The position numbers were made by a program, and so were the translations under genes. Of a stretch of 64,000 nucleotides of DNA, positions 55,703 to 64,000 are shown in pieces. The notes beneath the pieces were generated by a model. The model was not told the DNA's origin and searched no databases. It saw only the letters and a program-made list of their open reading frames with translations. Numbering within the stretch: position 1 is the stretch's first letter; the number at the start of each line of letters is the position of its first letter. Origin of the DNA: Pollutimonas subterranea (GTDB lineage: Bacteria > Pseudomonadota > Gammaproteobacteria > Burkholderiales > Burkholderiaceae_B); contig NZ_PDNW01000007.1 in assembly GCF_002849655.1 (NCBI RefSeq), forward strand, positions 62,001 through 126,000, given 5' to 3'.

Positions 55703-57619
55703 ATGTGCGGAATCGTTGGTCTATGGGGCGGACTGCCCGACAAAGAAGACATTATCCGGAAAGGCTGTCGCCGCTTGCATCATCGCGGACCCGACAGCGA
55801 AGGCTACTGGGAAGACCAGGGCGCCGGCTTGGCGCTGGGCCACGTCCGCCTGGCCATCCTGGATCTGACGGCGGCTGGCCATCAGCCCATGGTATCGGCC
55901 TGCGGACGCTATGTCCTGATACTGAACGGGGAAATCTACAACCACCTCGACATGCGCGCCTCGCTGGAGAGCCGGGGCCACGCGCCCGCGTGGCGCGGCC
56001 ATTCGGATACGGAAACCGTGCTGGCCGGATTTGCTGCGTGGGGCATCCAGAAAACCTTGCAGGCGTCCACGGGCATGTTCGCCATGGCCTTGTGGGACAG
56101 GCAGGAACGAACCCTGACGCTGATGCGTGACCGCATGGGCGAGAAGCCGCTGTATATGGGATTCGTGGCGGGCAACTTCGTGTTCGCGTCCGAGCTCAAG
56201 GCCTTGACCGATATCCCTGGCTTCGACAAACGCCCCGACCGCAGGGCGTTGTCCTTGCTGGTGCGGCACAACTATATTCCCGCGCCCTACAGCATCTATG
56301 GGGCTATCCGCAAGCTGGCGCCCGGTTGCTGGGTTCAGCTTTCCGAAGAGCAGCGCCAGCACGCCACGCTACCCGTATCGCAGCACTATTGGTCCGCGCA
56401 GGAAGTGGCCGACCAGGCACGCGCCCGTCCCTTGTCGTTCGGCACGGATGGCGAGGCAGTGGACGCCCTGGAGTCAGTGCTGGGCACCGCGGTGAAGGGC
56501 CAGATGATTTCCGACGTGGATCTGGGTGCCTTTCTTTCCGGAGGCATCGACTCGTCAATAGTCGTGGCCTTGATGCAAAAAAACAATGCGCAAGCGGTCA
56601 AGACATTTTCCATTGGATTCGACGAGCCGGCATATAACGAGGCCGAGCACGCCAAGGCAGTTGCCGGGCACCTGGGCACGGAGCACACTGAACTCTATGT
56701 CAGTTCCGCCGATGCCCTGGCCGTCGTGCCGGGCTTGGCGGCCATTTACGACGAGCCGTTTGCCGATTCATCACAGATTCCCACCATACTGGTCACGCGC
56801 ATGGCGCGCCGCCATGTCACGGTAGCCTTGTCCGGGGATGGCGGCGACGAATTATTCGGCGGCTATTCCCGCTATTTCCGCGCCAAGCAGTGGTGGGACA
56901 AGCGTGAGGCCATGCCCGGCTTGTTGCGCATGCCTTTGGCTGCCGCGGCCGGTGTGGGCGCCGGCCTGCTGAGTGCAGGCCGCAGGCAGGACCAGTTCCA
57001 GAAACTGGCGCAAGTGCTGCGCGCTGATCACGCGGGTACTTTCTACCAGCAATTTGTGTCGTACTGGAATGATCCGTCCCAGGTCGTGATAGGTGCCGAT
57101 GTGCCGGTCACCCCGTTTGACGAGTCGTCCGATGACGCCATTTTCGAGCGCATGATGCTGCTGGATGCGCTGACTTATCTGCCCGACGACATTCTTGTGA
57201 AAGTGGATCGGGCGGCCATGGCGAGCAGCCTGGAAACGCGTGTGCCGATGATCGATCACCATGTGTTTGAGTTCGCACAGCGCCTGCCGCGCGATTACAA
57301 GATACGCGACGGACAGGGCAAATGGCTGCTGCGCCAGTTGTTGTATCGGCATGTGCCGCGTCAGATGATTGATCGTCCGAAGAAAGGGTTTTCCGTTCCG
57401 CTGGCCGTATGGCTGCGCGGGCCGCTCAAGGACTGGGCAGCGGCTTTGCTTGACCCTGTACACCTGCGCCAGCAGGGTTTGTTCCATGCCGAGCCCATCG
57501 AGCGGAAGTGGCGAGAGCATCAGTCCGGTACACGCGACTGGAGTACCCACTTATGGAGCATCATCATGACGCAAGCCTGGCTTGAGCATACTCAGGCGTC
57601 CGATATGGGACAGCAATGA
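55703..57619 (+). CDS. Asparagine synthase-like amidotransferase (WbpS/AsnB type)
   Basis: This 638-residue class II glutamine amidotransferase has the nucleophile Cys2 in MCGIVGLWGG and the PP-loop SGGIDSSIVVALM. A C-terminal synthetase domain follows (VALSGDGGDELFGGY). In polysaccharide clusters such enzymes amidate uronic acids, here probably GalNAcA to GalNAcAN. The gene starts two bases after the first glycosyltransferase and overlaps the next by four. Confidence 0.87.
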   Translation: MCGIVGLWGGLPDKEDIIRKGCRRLHHRGPDSEGYWEDQGAGLALGHVRLAILDLTAAGHQPMVSACGRYVLILNGEIYNHLDMRASLESRGHAPAWRGHSDTETVLAGFAAWGIQKTLQASTGMFAMALWDRQERTLTLMRDRMGEKPLYMGFVAGNFVFASELKALTDIPGFDKRPDRRALSLLVRHNYIPAPYSIYGAIRKLAPGCWVQLSEEQRQHATLPVSQHYWSAQEVADQARARPLSFGTDGEAVDALESVLGTAVKGQMISDVDLGAFLSGGIDSSIVVALMQKNNAQAVKTFSIGFDEPAYNEAEHAKAVAGHLGTEHTELYVSSADALAVVPGLAAIYDEPFADSSQIPTILVTRMARRHVTVALSGDGGDELFGGYSRYFRAKQWWDKREAMPGLLRMPLAAAAGVGAGLLSAGRRQDQFQKLAQVLRADHAGTFYQQFVSYWNDPSQVVIGADVPVTPFDESSDDAIFERMMLLDALTYLPDDILVKVDRAAMASSLETRVPMIDHHVFEFAQRLPRDYKIRDGQGKWLLRQLLYRHVPRQMIDRPKKGFSVPLAVWLRGPLKDWAAALLDPVHLRQQGLFHAEPIERKWREHQSGTRDWSTHLWSIIMTQAWLEHTQASDMGQQ

Positions 57620-58749
57620 AAATACTGTTTTTCGTCAGTTCCATGCATGCCGGCGGGGCGGAGCGGGTGGCAGCGACATTGGCCAGCGCCTGGGCGCAGC
57701 GCGGTGATCAGGTCACGCTCGTACCCAGCTATACGAAGAAGGGCAGCCTTTTCTATCCCCTGGATTCCGGCGTGAGGTTGACCTGGCTGGCCGATCGCAT
57801 GGGCTGGCTGGGCAAAACATGGTTCGCCAGTATTGCGAAATGGTTCGCGATGCGCCGGCTGATCAAGGAGACGCGGCCGGATGTCGTGATCTCATTCCTG
57901 ACCAATGTAAATGTAATGGTGCTGCTGGCAGCGCGTGGGCTCGATGTGCCCACGATTGTGTGTGAACGCACCAATCCGTCGGTCAGCAGCAGCGCCGGCA
58001 AGGCCTTGGTCTGGCTTCGCCGGCACACTTACCCATGGGCAAGTCTGGTTACGGTGCAGTCCCAGGACAGCGTGACGCCTTTTCAGGAAATGGTTCCGGC
58101 TATACGGCGCATGACGGTGATTCCTAATCCCTTGCCGCCCGAATTGGCCGAGCCGGTAACGGTGCGCGACGCACCCGGACCCGGCCGGCGTCGGCTTGTG
58201 GCCATGGGCCGGCTGATGCCGGTCAAGCGTTTTGAACCGCTCATAAAGGCCTTTGCCACATTTGCCGAGGACTTTCCAGAGTGGGACCTGTATATCTGGG
58301 GTGATGGTCCGCTGCGGCCGGCGCTGATTTCGGTCGTGCAGGGGGCTGGCCTGGAGGAGCGCGTGTTTCTCCCTGGTCGTACCAGTTCGCCCTGGGAAGA
58401 GCTTGCCGTCGCGGATGTTTTTGTACTGGCATCCGAAGTAGAGGGGTTTCCCAACGTATTGCTGGAGGCGATGGCACTGGGCCTTGCATGTGTCACGGTC
58501 GATTGCCCCAGCGGACCGCGAGAGATCAGCCGCGACGGCAAGGACGCATTGCTGGTCCCCTTGGGCGACGATCAGGCCCTCGCCGGGGCCATGGTGCAAC
58601 TTATGACCGACCCAGTATTGCGCGGCGTATTGGGCAGGCATGCAGCCCAGTCCGTTCGCGATCGTTATGCGTTATCTGAAATATTGCATCAATGGGACGG
58701 GCTTATTGCCAGCGTCCAGCAACCGAAAAGCCAGGAAGTCGAGGCATGA
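57616..58749 (+). CDS. Glycosyltransferase family 4
   Basis: This 377-residue protein has FFVSSMHAGGAERVAATLAS, MGRLMPVKRFEPLIKAFATF and EGFPNVLLEAMALG (E-x7-E). Its donor site resembles that of the GT at 54576 (both share the SMHAGGAERVA/SLSGGGAERVA opening), suggesting duplication. ATG overlaps the amidotransferase stop (ATGA), and its stop overlaps the next gene start. Confidence 0.88.
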   Translation: MKILFFVSSMHAGGAERVAATLASAWAQRGDQVTLVPSYTKKGSLFYPLDSGVRLTWLADRMGWLGKTWFASIAKWFAMRRLIKETRPDVVISFLTNVNVMVLLAARGLDVPTIVCERTNPSVSSSAGKALVWLRRHTYPWASLVTVQSQDSVTPFQEMVPAIRRMTVIPNPLPPELAEPVTVRDAPGPGRRRLVAMGRLMPVKRFEPLIKAFATFAEDFPEWDLYIWGDGPLRPALISVVQGAGLEERVFLPGRTSSPWEELAVADVFVLASEVEGFPNVLLEAMALGLACVTVDCPSGPREISRDGKDALLVPLGDDQALAGAMVQLMTDPVLRGVLGRHAAQSVRDRYALSEILHQWDGLIASVQQPKSQEVEA

Positions 58750-61103
58750 GTGATTACCAATACGTCAATCCAGATCCATTGCATGTGGTGCATATCATCA
58801 CGGGTCTGGGGCAGGGTGGAGCGGAAACAGTGCTGCACCGACTGCTTACCGCAGATATCCAGAGCGACCGGCATTGCGTGATTTCCCTGGGCGGCGAAGG
58901 TGTCTTCGGTCCGCGCCTGCGCGAAGCAGGCATCGCCGTTTACGCGCTGAACATAAAATCGCCAATTGGGGCGGCCAAGGGCTTGTGGCGCTTGCACCGG
59001 TTGCTGCGGCATCTAAGGCCTGATGTCGTGCAGACCTGGATGTATCATGCGGACCTGTTCGGCGGAGTCGTAGCGCGCCTGGCTGGCGTCAAGGCAGTTG
59101 CCTGGGGCATACGCAATTCGGGTGCCGACCTGCACAAAACCAGTCGATCCGCCAAGGCCCTGGCATGGCTGTGCGCCCGCGTATCCAGGCTTGTGCCGGC
59201 AGTCATCGTGGCGTGCGCCGAGAATGCCGCCCAGCGCCATCAAAAATGGGGCTATCGGGCTGACCGCATGCTGGTTATTCCCAACGGCTACGATCTGACA
59301 CGCTGGCAGCCCGATCTCGCCGCTCGCGCCGCCGTTCGCAATGAATGGGGCTGGACCGGCGATGAAAGCGTTATAGGCAGCGTGGCGCGCTGGAATCCGT
59401 TGAAGGACCATGCCAATTTGCTGGCTGCCTTCGCGCTCAGTGCGCAGCACGATCCGGCCTTGCGCTGCGTGCTGATCGGCCCGGACATGGATGCGTCCAA
59501 CACTGAACTCATGACGTTGATCACCCGTCATGGCGTCGTCGACAAGGTGAAGCTGCTGGGCCGGCGCGAGGATGTGCCCAGGCTGATGAATGGACTCGAT
59601 GTCCATGTGCTGTCGAGCCTTGCAGAAGGCTTTCCAAATGTGGTGGCCGAGGCAATGGCCTCCGGCGTGGCTTGCGTCGTGACCGATGTCGGTGATGCGG
59701 CGCGCATTGTCGGCGACACCGGCTGGGTGGCGGCGCCTCAGAATCCGCTGGCCCTGTCGCAAGCGCTGGACCAGGCTGCGGCCCATCTTGGTACCGAGGA
59801 CATGGAACAGCGCTTGCGCGCGGGACGCGAGCGGGTGGGAAAACTGTTCAGCCTCGAGGCCATGGTGAATGCCTATCATGTGGTGTGGCGTCGACTGGCG
59901 GCCGATTATCCTGCCGCAAACCGCGCCACCCCGCGACCTTCCTATGCCCATGACGGACAGGCAGGCGTGGGCCGGGCGCCGCGATTGCTGTTTGTCGTCA
60001 ACAATCCAGCATTTTTTCTTTCGCATCGCTTGCCCCTGGCGTTGGGTGCGCAAGAGGCCGGCTTCGACGTTCATGTCGCCACCATGGCCGGCGCCTCGGT
60101 GCCGGAGATCCTCAGTCATGGCCTCGTCCACCATATCGTTCCCATGTCGCGCAGCGGCAAGAATCCGGTTGAAGAGGTTCAGAGCATTTACGCAATATGG
60201 AAGCTGTTGAGGCGTGTGAGGCCCGATGTCATGCATGCCGTTACGATCAAGCCGGTGTTGTACGGCGGGATTGCAGCCAGGCTTGCCGGCGTGCCAGCCT
60301 ACATTGCCGCTATTTCAGGTTTGGGGTTCGTGTTTAGCAAGCGCGATGGAGGTTTTGATTTCCTGCGGTCAGCCGCGACTGTGCTGTATCGCCTGGCATT
60401 GGGGCATCCGAATAGCCGTGTAATCTTCCAGAACGCCAATGATCGCGATGTACTGCAGGATGCCAAGGTGGTCAGGGCCGGCCAGGTCGTACTGATACGC
60501 GGTTCAGGCGTGGACCTGGATGCGTTTCAGGCGACCCCCGAACCCGAAGGGCCGCCTGTGGCCATCATGGCGGCGCGACTGTTGCAGGACAAGGGCGTAA
60601 TGGAATTCGTGGAAGCGGCACGCCTGACGGCTGGTCATGCCAGCGGCTTGCGCTGGTTGCTGGTGGGCAGCCCTGATCCCGGCAATCCTGCCAGTATCAG
60701 CCAGGGCGAGTTTGACCGCTGGAGCAAAGAAGGGGTCGTCGAATGCCTGGGCGAGCGCTCCGACATTGCAGCCTTGTACCAGCGTTCGCATATCGCCGTG
60801 CTGCCGTCTTATCGCGAAGGCTTGCCCAAATCGCTGGTGGAGGCCGCGGCTTGCGGTCGCGCCGTGGTAACCACCGACGTTCCAGGGTGCCGGGATGCCA
60901 TCGAGCCGGGCGTGTCGGGGTTGCTGGTGCCGGCGCACAATGCCAGGGCGCTTGCCGATGCCGTGGTCAGCCTGGCGTCGGACGACGCCCTGCGCCGCCG
61001 GATGGGGGAGGCAGGCCGGCTCTTGGCGGAACAGGAATTCGACATCCATAAGATCGTGCAAAAGCACGTCGACCTGTACCTGCAGTTGAGTCGGCCCGCG
61101 TAG
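58746..61103 (+). CDS. Double glycosyltransferase family 4 fusion
   Basis: This 785-residue protein is two complete GT-B enzymes in one chain. Domain 1 (about residues 1-395) has ITGLGQGGAETVLHRLL and EGFPNVVAEAMASG. The linker is near 396-412. Domain 2 (about 412-785) has LLFVVNNPAFFLSHRLPLAL and EGLPKSLVEAAACG. The two ends are typical of separate genes elsewhere, so this is a fusion. No stop or frameshift lies in the linker. It probably adds two successive sugars. ATG at 58746 overlaps the upstream stop. Confidence 0.88.
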   Translation: MSDYQYVNPDPLHVVHIITGLGQGGAETVLHRLLTADIQSDRHCVISLGGEGVFGPRLREAGIAVYALNIKSPIGAAKGLWRLHRLLRHLRPDVVQTWMYHADLFGGVVARLAGVKAVAWGIRNSGADLHKTSRSAKALAWLCARVSRLVPAVIVACAENAAQRHQKWGYRADRMLVIPNGYDLTRWQPDLAARAAVRNEWGWTGDESVIGSVARWNPLKDHANLLAAFALSAQHDPALRCVLIGPDMDASNTELMTLITRHGVVDKVKLLGRREDVPRLMNGLDVHVLSSLAEGFPNVVAEAMASGVACVVTDVGDAARIVGDTGWVAAPQNPLALSQALDQAAAHLGTEDMEQRLRAGRERVGKLFSLEAMVNAYHVVWRRLAADYPAANRATPRPSYAHDGQAGVGRAPRLLFVVNNPAFFLSHRLPLALGAQEAGFDVHVATMAGASVPEILSHGLVHHIVPMSRSGKNPVEEVQSIYAIWKLLRRVRPDVMHAVTIKPVLYGGIAARLAGVPAYIAAISGLGFVFSKRDGGFDFLRSAATVLYRLALGHPNSRVIFQNANDRDVLQDAKVVRAGQVVLIRGSGVDLDAFQATPEPEGPPVAIMAARLLQDKGVMEFVEAARLTAGHASGLRWLLVGSPDPGNPASISQGEFDRWSKEGVVECLGERSDIAALYQRSHIAVLPSYREGLPKSLVEAAACGRAVVTTDVPGCRDAIEPGVSGLLVPAHNARALADAVVSLASDDALRRRMGEAGRLLAEQEFDIHKIVQKHVDLYLQLSRPA

Positions 61104-61131
61104 GGCGCCCCGCCTAGGGCGGCCTGCGTAG

Positions 61132-61162
61132 GGCAGGCTGGCCCGGCGCGGGCCAGCCTGCC
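61132..61162. terminator. 14-bp perfect hairpin after the polysaccharide cluster
   Basis: GGCAGGCTGGCCCG (61132-61145) pairs fully with 61149-61162 around a GCG loop, between convergent genes ending at 61103 and 61168. It is followed by CACCCTTTAG, not a T-run. It probably terminates or stabilises both transcripts. Confidence 0.6.
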
Positions 61163-61167
61163 ACCCT

Positions 61168-62562
61168 TTAGAAAGGCAGGGCAATGTCGGGAACCAGCGT
61201 GGTCAGGGCCGCGCGGAATTCCGCCTTGATCTCGTCCAGGGCTTCCTGCGTATCGCCTTCGAAACGCAGGACCACGACCGGTGTGGTGTTCGACGCGCGC
61301 GCCAGGCCGAAACCGTCTTTATATTCGGCGCGCACTCCATCGATGGTGTTGATGCTGGCCGCTTTCGGGAATTGCGCTTCCTTTTGCAGCCGGCTGATCA
61401 GGGCATGGGGCTCGCCTTCCCGCATTTCCAGCTTGAGCTCGGGCGTGGAGATGTCTTGCGGCAGCGCTTCAAGCAGGGTGGATGGCTGTTCATGGCGCGA
61501 GAGGATTTCGAGCAAGCGTGCGCCTGTATAGAGACCATCGTCAAAGCCATACCAGCGTTCTTTGAAGAAAATGTGGCCGCTCATTTCCCCGGCCAGCGGA
61601 GCACCGGTCTCGGCCAGCTTGGCCTTGATCATCGAGTGTCCGGTTTGCCACATCAGTGGCTTGCCGCCCGCCTCGTCGATGGCGCGCGCAACGTGCCGGC
61701 TGCATTTCACGTCGAAAATGATGGTGGAGCCGGGCTGGCGTTGCAGGATATCGAGCGCGTAAAGGATAAGCTGGCGATCCGGCCAGATGATTGCCCCCGA
61801 CTTGGTCACGACGCCCAGCCGATCGGCATCGCCGTCAAAGGCCAGGCCCAGCTCGCAATCCGTTTCTTTCACGTGGCGGATGAGGTCTTCCAGGTTATGC
61901 GGGTCGGCGGGGTCGGGATGGTGATTGGGGAAGGTGCCGTCCACGTCGCAAAACAACTCATCGACCGTACAACCCAACGCCTTGAATAGCTGCGTGGCGA
62001 CGACGCCGCCCACGCCGTTGCCGCAATCAATGGCAATCTTCATGGGGCGGGACAGTTTTACATCGCTACTCACGCGCTCCACGTAGGTATCCAGCAGTTC
62101 AAGCGTGCTGCGACTGCCTTGCGTGGCATGCGTTGCGCTTGCGTCCAGGCGCGTCATGATCTGCTTGAGCCCCTGGATATCATCGCCGTGCAGCGTCTTG
62201 CCGCCCATCATCATCTTGAAGCCGTTGTAGTTGGACGGATTGTGGCTGCCCGTAATGGCGACACCAGAGCCGGTTTTTTCGACGTGCGTGGCGAAATACA
62301 CCAGCGGCGTCGGCACCATGCCGACGTCGATAGTATTGATGCCGCCTTGCATCAAGCCGTTTTGCAGCGCCAGGGACAAGTCTGGACTGCTTAATCGGCC
62401 GTCGTAGCCCACGACCAGCGTGGTGATGCCTTCGCTGCGCGCCCGCTCGGCCAAGGCCAGGCCCAGCAGATGGGCAAATTGGGGGTTGAGCTGTTCGGGT
62501 ACGGTACCGCGAATATCGTAGGCTTTGAATACGGCGCTGGGCAGTGGCTGGGAGTCGGTCAC
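61168..62562 (-). CDS. Phosphomannomutase/phosphoglucomutase
   Basis: This 464-residue enzyme has the catalytic serine loop GVAITGSHNPSNYNGFK, the metal-binding DGDADRLGVV and the sugar-binding GEMSGHIFF. It interconverts hexose 1- and 6-phosphates for sugar-nucleotide supply. The GTG at 62562 follows AAGGATAC; an ATG 21 bases upstream is possible. It faces the polysaccharide cluster and may feed it. Confidence 0.9.
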   Translation of the reverse strand: MTDSQPLPSAVFKAYDIRGTVPEQLNPQFAHLLGLALAERARSEGITTLVVGYDGRLSSPDLSLALQNGLMQGGINTIDVGMVPTPLVYFATHVEKTGSGVAITGSHNPSNYNGFKMMMGGKTLHGDDIQGLKQIMTRLDASATHATQGSRSTLELLDTYVERVSSDVKLSRPMKIAIDCGNGVGGVVATQLFKALGCTVDELFCDVDGTFPNHHPDPADPHNLEDLIRHVKETDCELGLAFDGDADRLGVVTKSGAIIWPDRQLILYALDILQRQPGSTIIFDVKCSRHVARAIDEAGGKPLMWQTGHSMIKAKLAETGAPLAGEMSGHIFFKERWYGFDDGLYTGARLLEILSRHEQPSTLLEALPQDISTPELKLEMREGEPHALISRLQKEAQFPKAASINTIDGVRAEYKDGFGLARASNTTPVVVLRFEGDTQEALDEIKAEFRAALTTLVPDIALPF

Positions 62563-62708
62563 GATGTATCCTTGAAAAATCATGTGTGTTGGGTTCGATT
62601 ATGGCGGATTCCTGTCGCCGATGCCGGATCGCCACAGGCCTGGTCATAGCGCGAAGGTATCTGTCCTAAAATAGACGTCCTGGCATTTTATTCGCAAGAA
62701 GGTTGACG

Positions 62709-64000
62709 ATGAGTCGAGTAGACGAACTAGTACAGTTGTTGGGCCAACAATACGTATTGACGGGTGACGATGCAGAACCCTATATCGTTGATTGGCGCGG
62801 TCGCTATAGCGGCAAGGCGCTCGCCGTCGTCAAGCCCGGCTCGACCGACGAGGTTGCGCAAGTGGTGCGGTGGTGCGCTGCCAACAAGATCCCCATGGTG
62901 CCCCAGGGCGGCAATACCGGCCTGTGCGGAGGCGCTACGCCGGATTCAACCGGCCAGGCTGTGGTCCTGTCGCTGACACGTCTCAACCAGGTGCGCAGTG
63001 TCGATACCGACAACGACACCATGGTGGTCGAGGCCGGCTGCGTGCTGCAATCCGTGCAGCAAGCGGCTCGCGATGTACAGCGTCTCTTCCCCTTGAGCCT
63101 TGCGGCCGAAGGCAGTTGTACCGTGGGCGGCAACCTGGCTACCAATGCGGGCGGCACACAGGTTCTGCGCTACGGAAACACGCGCGATCTCGTGCTTGGC
63201 GTTGAAGTGGTTACTGCGCAGGGTGACATCTGGCATGGCTTGCGCGGTCTGCGCAAAGACAATACCGGCTATGACCTGCGCAATTTATATATCGGCAGCG
63301 AAGGCACGCTGGGCATCATCACCGCGGCCACCGTAAAGCTGTATCCCTTGCCGGTAGCCCAATGCACGGCACTGCTCGCGCTGAACTCCGTCGAAGACGC
63401 CGTGTCGGTATTGTCGGCCGCACGCAATGGTTTCGGCGCGGCGCTTACCGGCTTTGAGCTTATCGCGGGGAACTGCCTTCAAGGCGTGGTCGAATGCTAT
63501 CCCCAGCAGCGGATTCCTTTCGAAGGCGACGCCGCCCGCATGCCGTGGTACGCATTGCTTGAGTTATCGGACAGCGAAAGCGCCGAGCATGCGCGGGAAC
63601 GTTTTGAGACCGTTGTAGGCGCCGCCATTGAGGCTGAATTGGTGCAGGATGCCGTGATTGCCGAAAACATTACGCAAAGCAAGGCGCTCTGGCACCTGCG
63701 TGAAAGCATACCCTTGGCGGAAAAAGCGTTCGGCAAGAGCATCAAGCACGACGTTTCTGTTCCCGTTTCACGTATGGCGGAATTTGTGCAAACCACCAAT
63801 GCAGCCCTGCAGGCCAGTTTTCCGGGCATACAGCATGTCATCTTCGGGCATCTGGGTGATGGCAACCTGCACTATAACGTGGCCAAGGGCCAGGCCCGCA
63901 CTGAAGAAGATCTCCTGGCGCAGCAGGATGCTGTGTACGAATTGGTACACGACAGCGTTCATCAATTTGGAGGTTCGATCAGCGCCGAGCACGGCGTGGG
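62709..64000 (+). CDS. FAD-binding D-2-hydroxyacid dehydrogenase (GlcD/D2HGDH type), 3' end outside window
   Basis: 430 codons from ATG at 62709 show the VAO/PCMH FAD domain: PQGGNTGLCGGATPDSTGQ, EGSCTVGGNLATNAGGTQVL and YDLRNLYIGSEGTLGIIT. The C-terminal cap has FGHLGDGNLHYNV. It oxidises a D-2-hydroxy acid (glycolate, D-lactate or D-2-hydroxyglutarate). The final residues are cut off by the window edge. Confidence 0.9.
   Translation, partial: MSRVDELVQLLGQQYVLTGDDAEPYIVDWRGRYSGKALAVVKPGSTDEVAQVVRWCAANKIPMVPQGGNTGLCGGATPDSTGQAVVLSLTRLNQVRSVDTDNDTMVVEAGCVLQSVQQAARDVQRLFPLSLAAEGSCTVGGNLATNAGGTQVLRYGNTRDLVLGVEVVTAQGDIWHGLRGLRKDNTGYDLRNLYIGSEGTLGIITAATVKLYPLPVAQCTALLALNSVEDAVSVLSAARNGFGAALTGFELIAGNCLQGVVECYPQQRIPFEGDAARMPWYALLELSDSESAEHARERFETVVGAAIEAELVQDAVIAENITQSKALWHLRESIPLAEKAFGKSIKHDVSVPVSRMAEFVQTTNAALQASFPGIQHVIFGHLGDGNLHYNVAKGQARTEEDLLAQQDAVYELVHDSVHQFGGSISAEHGV

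Noticed and set aside
1-64000. CRISPR arrays, rRNA and tRNA genes, insertion sequences
   Set aside because: No regularly spaced repeats, rRNA-like stretches, tRNA cloverleaf ends or transposase frames were found on either strand by reading.

Overview
The window is about 60% GC and reads as the chromosome of a betaproteobacterium, most likely in the Alcaligenaceae (Bordetella, Achromobacter or Pusillimonas relatives). Reasons: metG divergent from apbC/mrp, tamA-tamB followed by dcd and a large arginine/lysine decarboxylase, a glycine-riboswitch gcvTHP operon, and a WbpO/WbpP/asparagine-synthase polysaccharide cluster. No rRNA, tRNA, insertion sequence or CRISPR array was seen. The genus is inference.

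Layout. 1-3.4 kb is one end of an integrative conjugative element (ICE): ParB, a HicA-like protein, ParA, an AlpA-like regulator and an unknown protein, all on the minus strand, with a paired dyad operator. 3.5-8.1 kb holds a LysR gene and an eroded iron-uptake locus: two Fur boxes, exbD and esterase (fes) remnants, an intact PepSY operon and a deleted EamA transporter. 8.1-10.7 kb is a LysR gene divergent from mmsA. 10.8-16.5 kb is a reactive-sulfur island: two divergent ArsR (SqrR/BigR-like) regulators, a type II sulfide:quinone reductase with a Tat-like leader, rhodanese and DUF2892 proteins, small membrane proteins, and broken CMD and DsrE genes. 16.5-31.5 kb is mostly housekeeping: cation exporter, metG, apbC, tamA-tamB, dcd, decarboxylase, flavoprotein and an orphan ParB-like gene. 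31.6-36.3 kb is the riboswitch and gcvT-H-P. 36.4-46.2 kb is a minus-strand catabolic operon: dipeptide-type ABC importer, M20 carbamoylase-type hydrolase, amidase and omega-aminotransferase. 46.4-49.2 kb has folA/thyA (divergent), an OsmC protein and coq7. 49.3-49.5 kb holds a strong candidate small RNA. 49.7-61.1 kb is a cell-surface polysaccharide cluster. 61.2-64 kb has a phosphomannomutase and a truncated FAD-linked hydroxyacid dehydrogenase.

How the genes work together. The sulfur island looks like sulfide-to-persulfide oxidation followed by sulfur transfer under thiol-switch repressors. The catabolic operon could yield beta-alanine and malonate semialdehyde, which the mmsA enzyme could convert to acetyl-CoA. 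The polysaccharide cluster encodes lipid-carrier priming, UDP-GalNAc then UDP-GalNAcA synthesis, probable amidation, four glycosyltransferase domains and a MurJ-type flippase.

The least explained signal is the intergenic RNA gene at 49.35-49.50 kb. It has a near-consensus promoter, a GNRA-capped terminator, and a hairpin loop that repeats the anti-Shine-Dalgarno tail of 16S rRNA.
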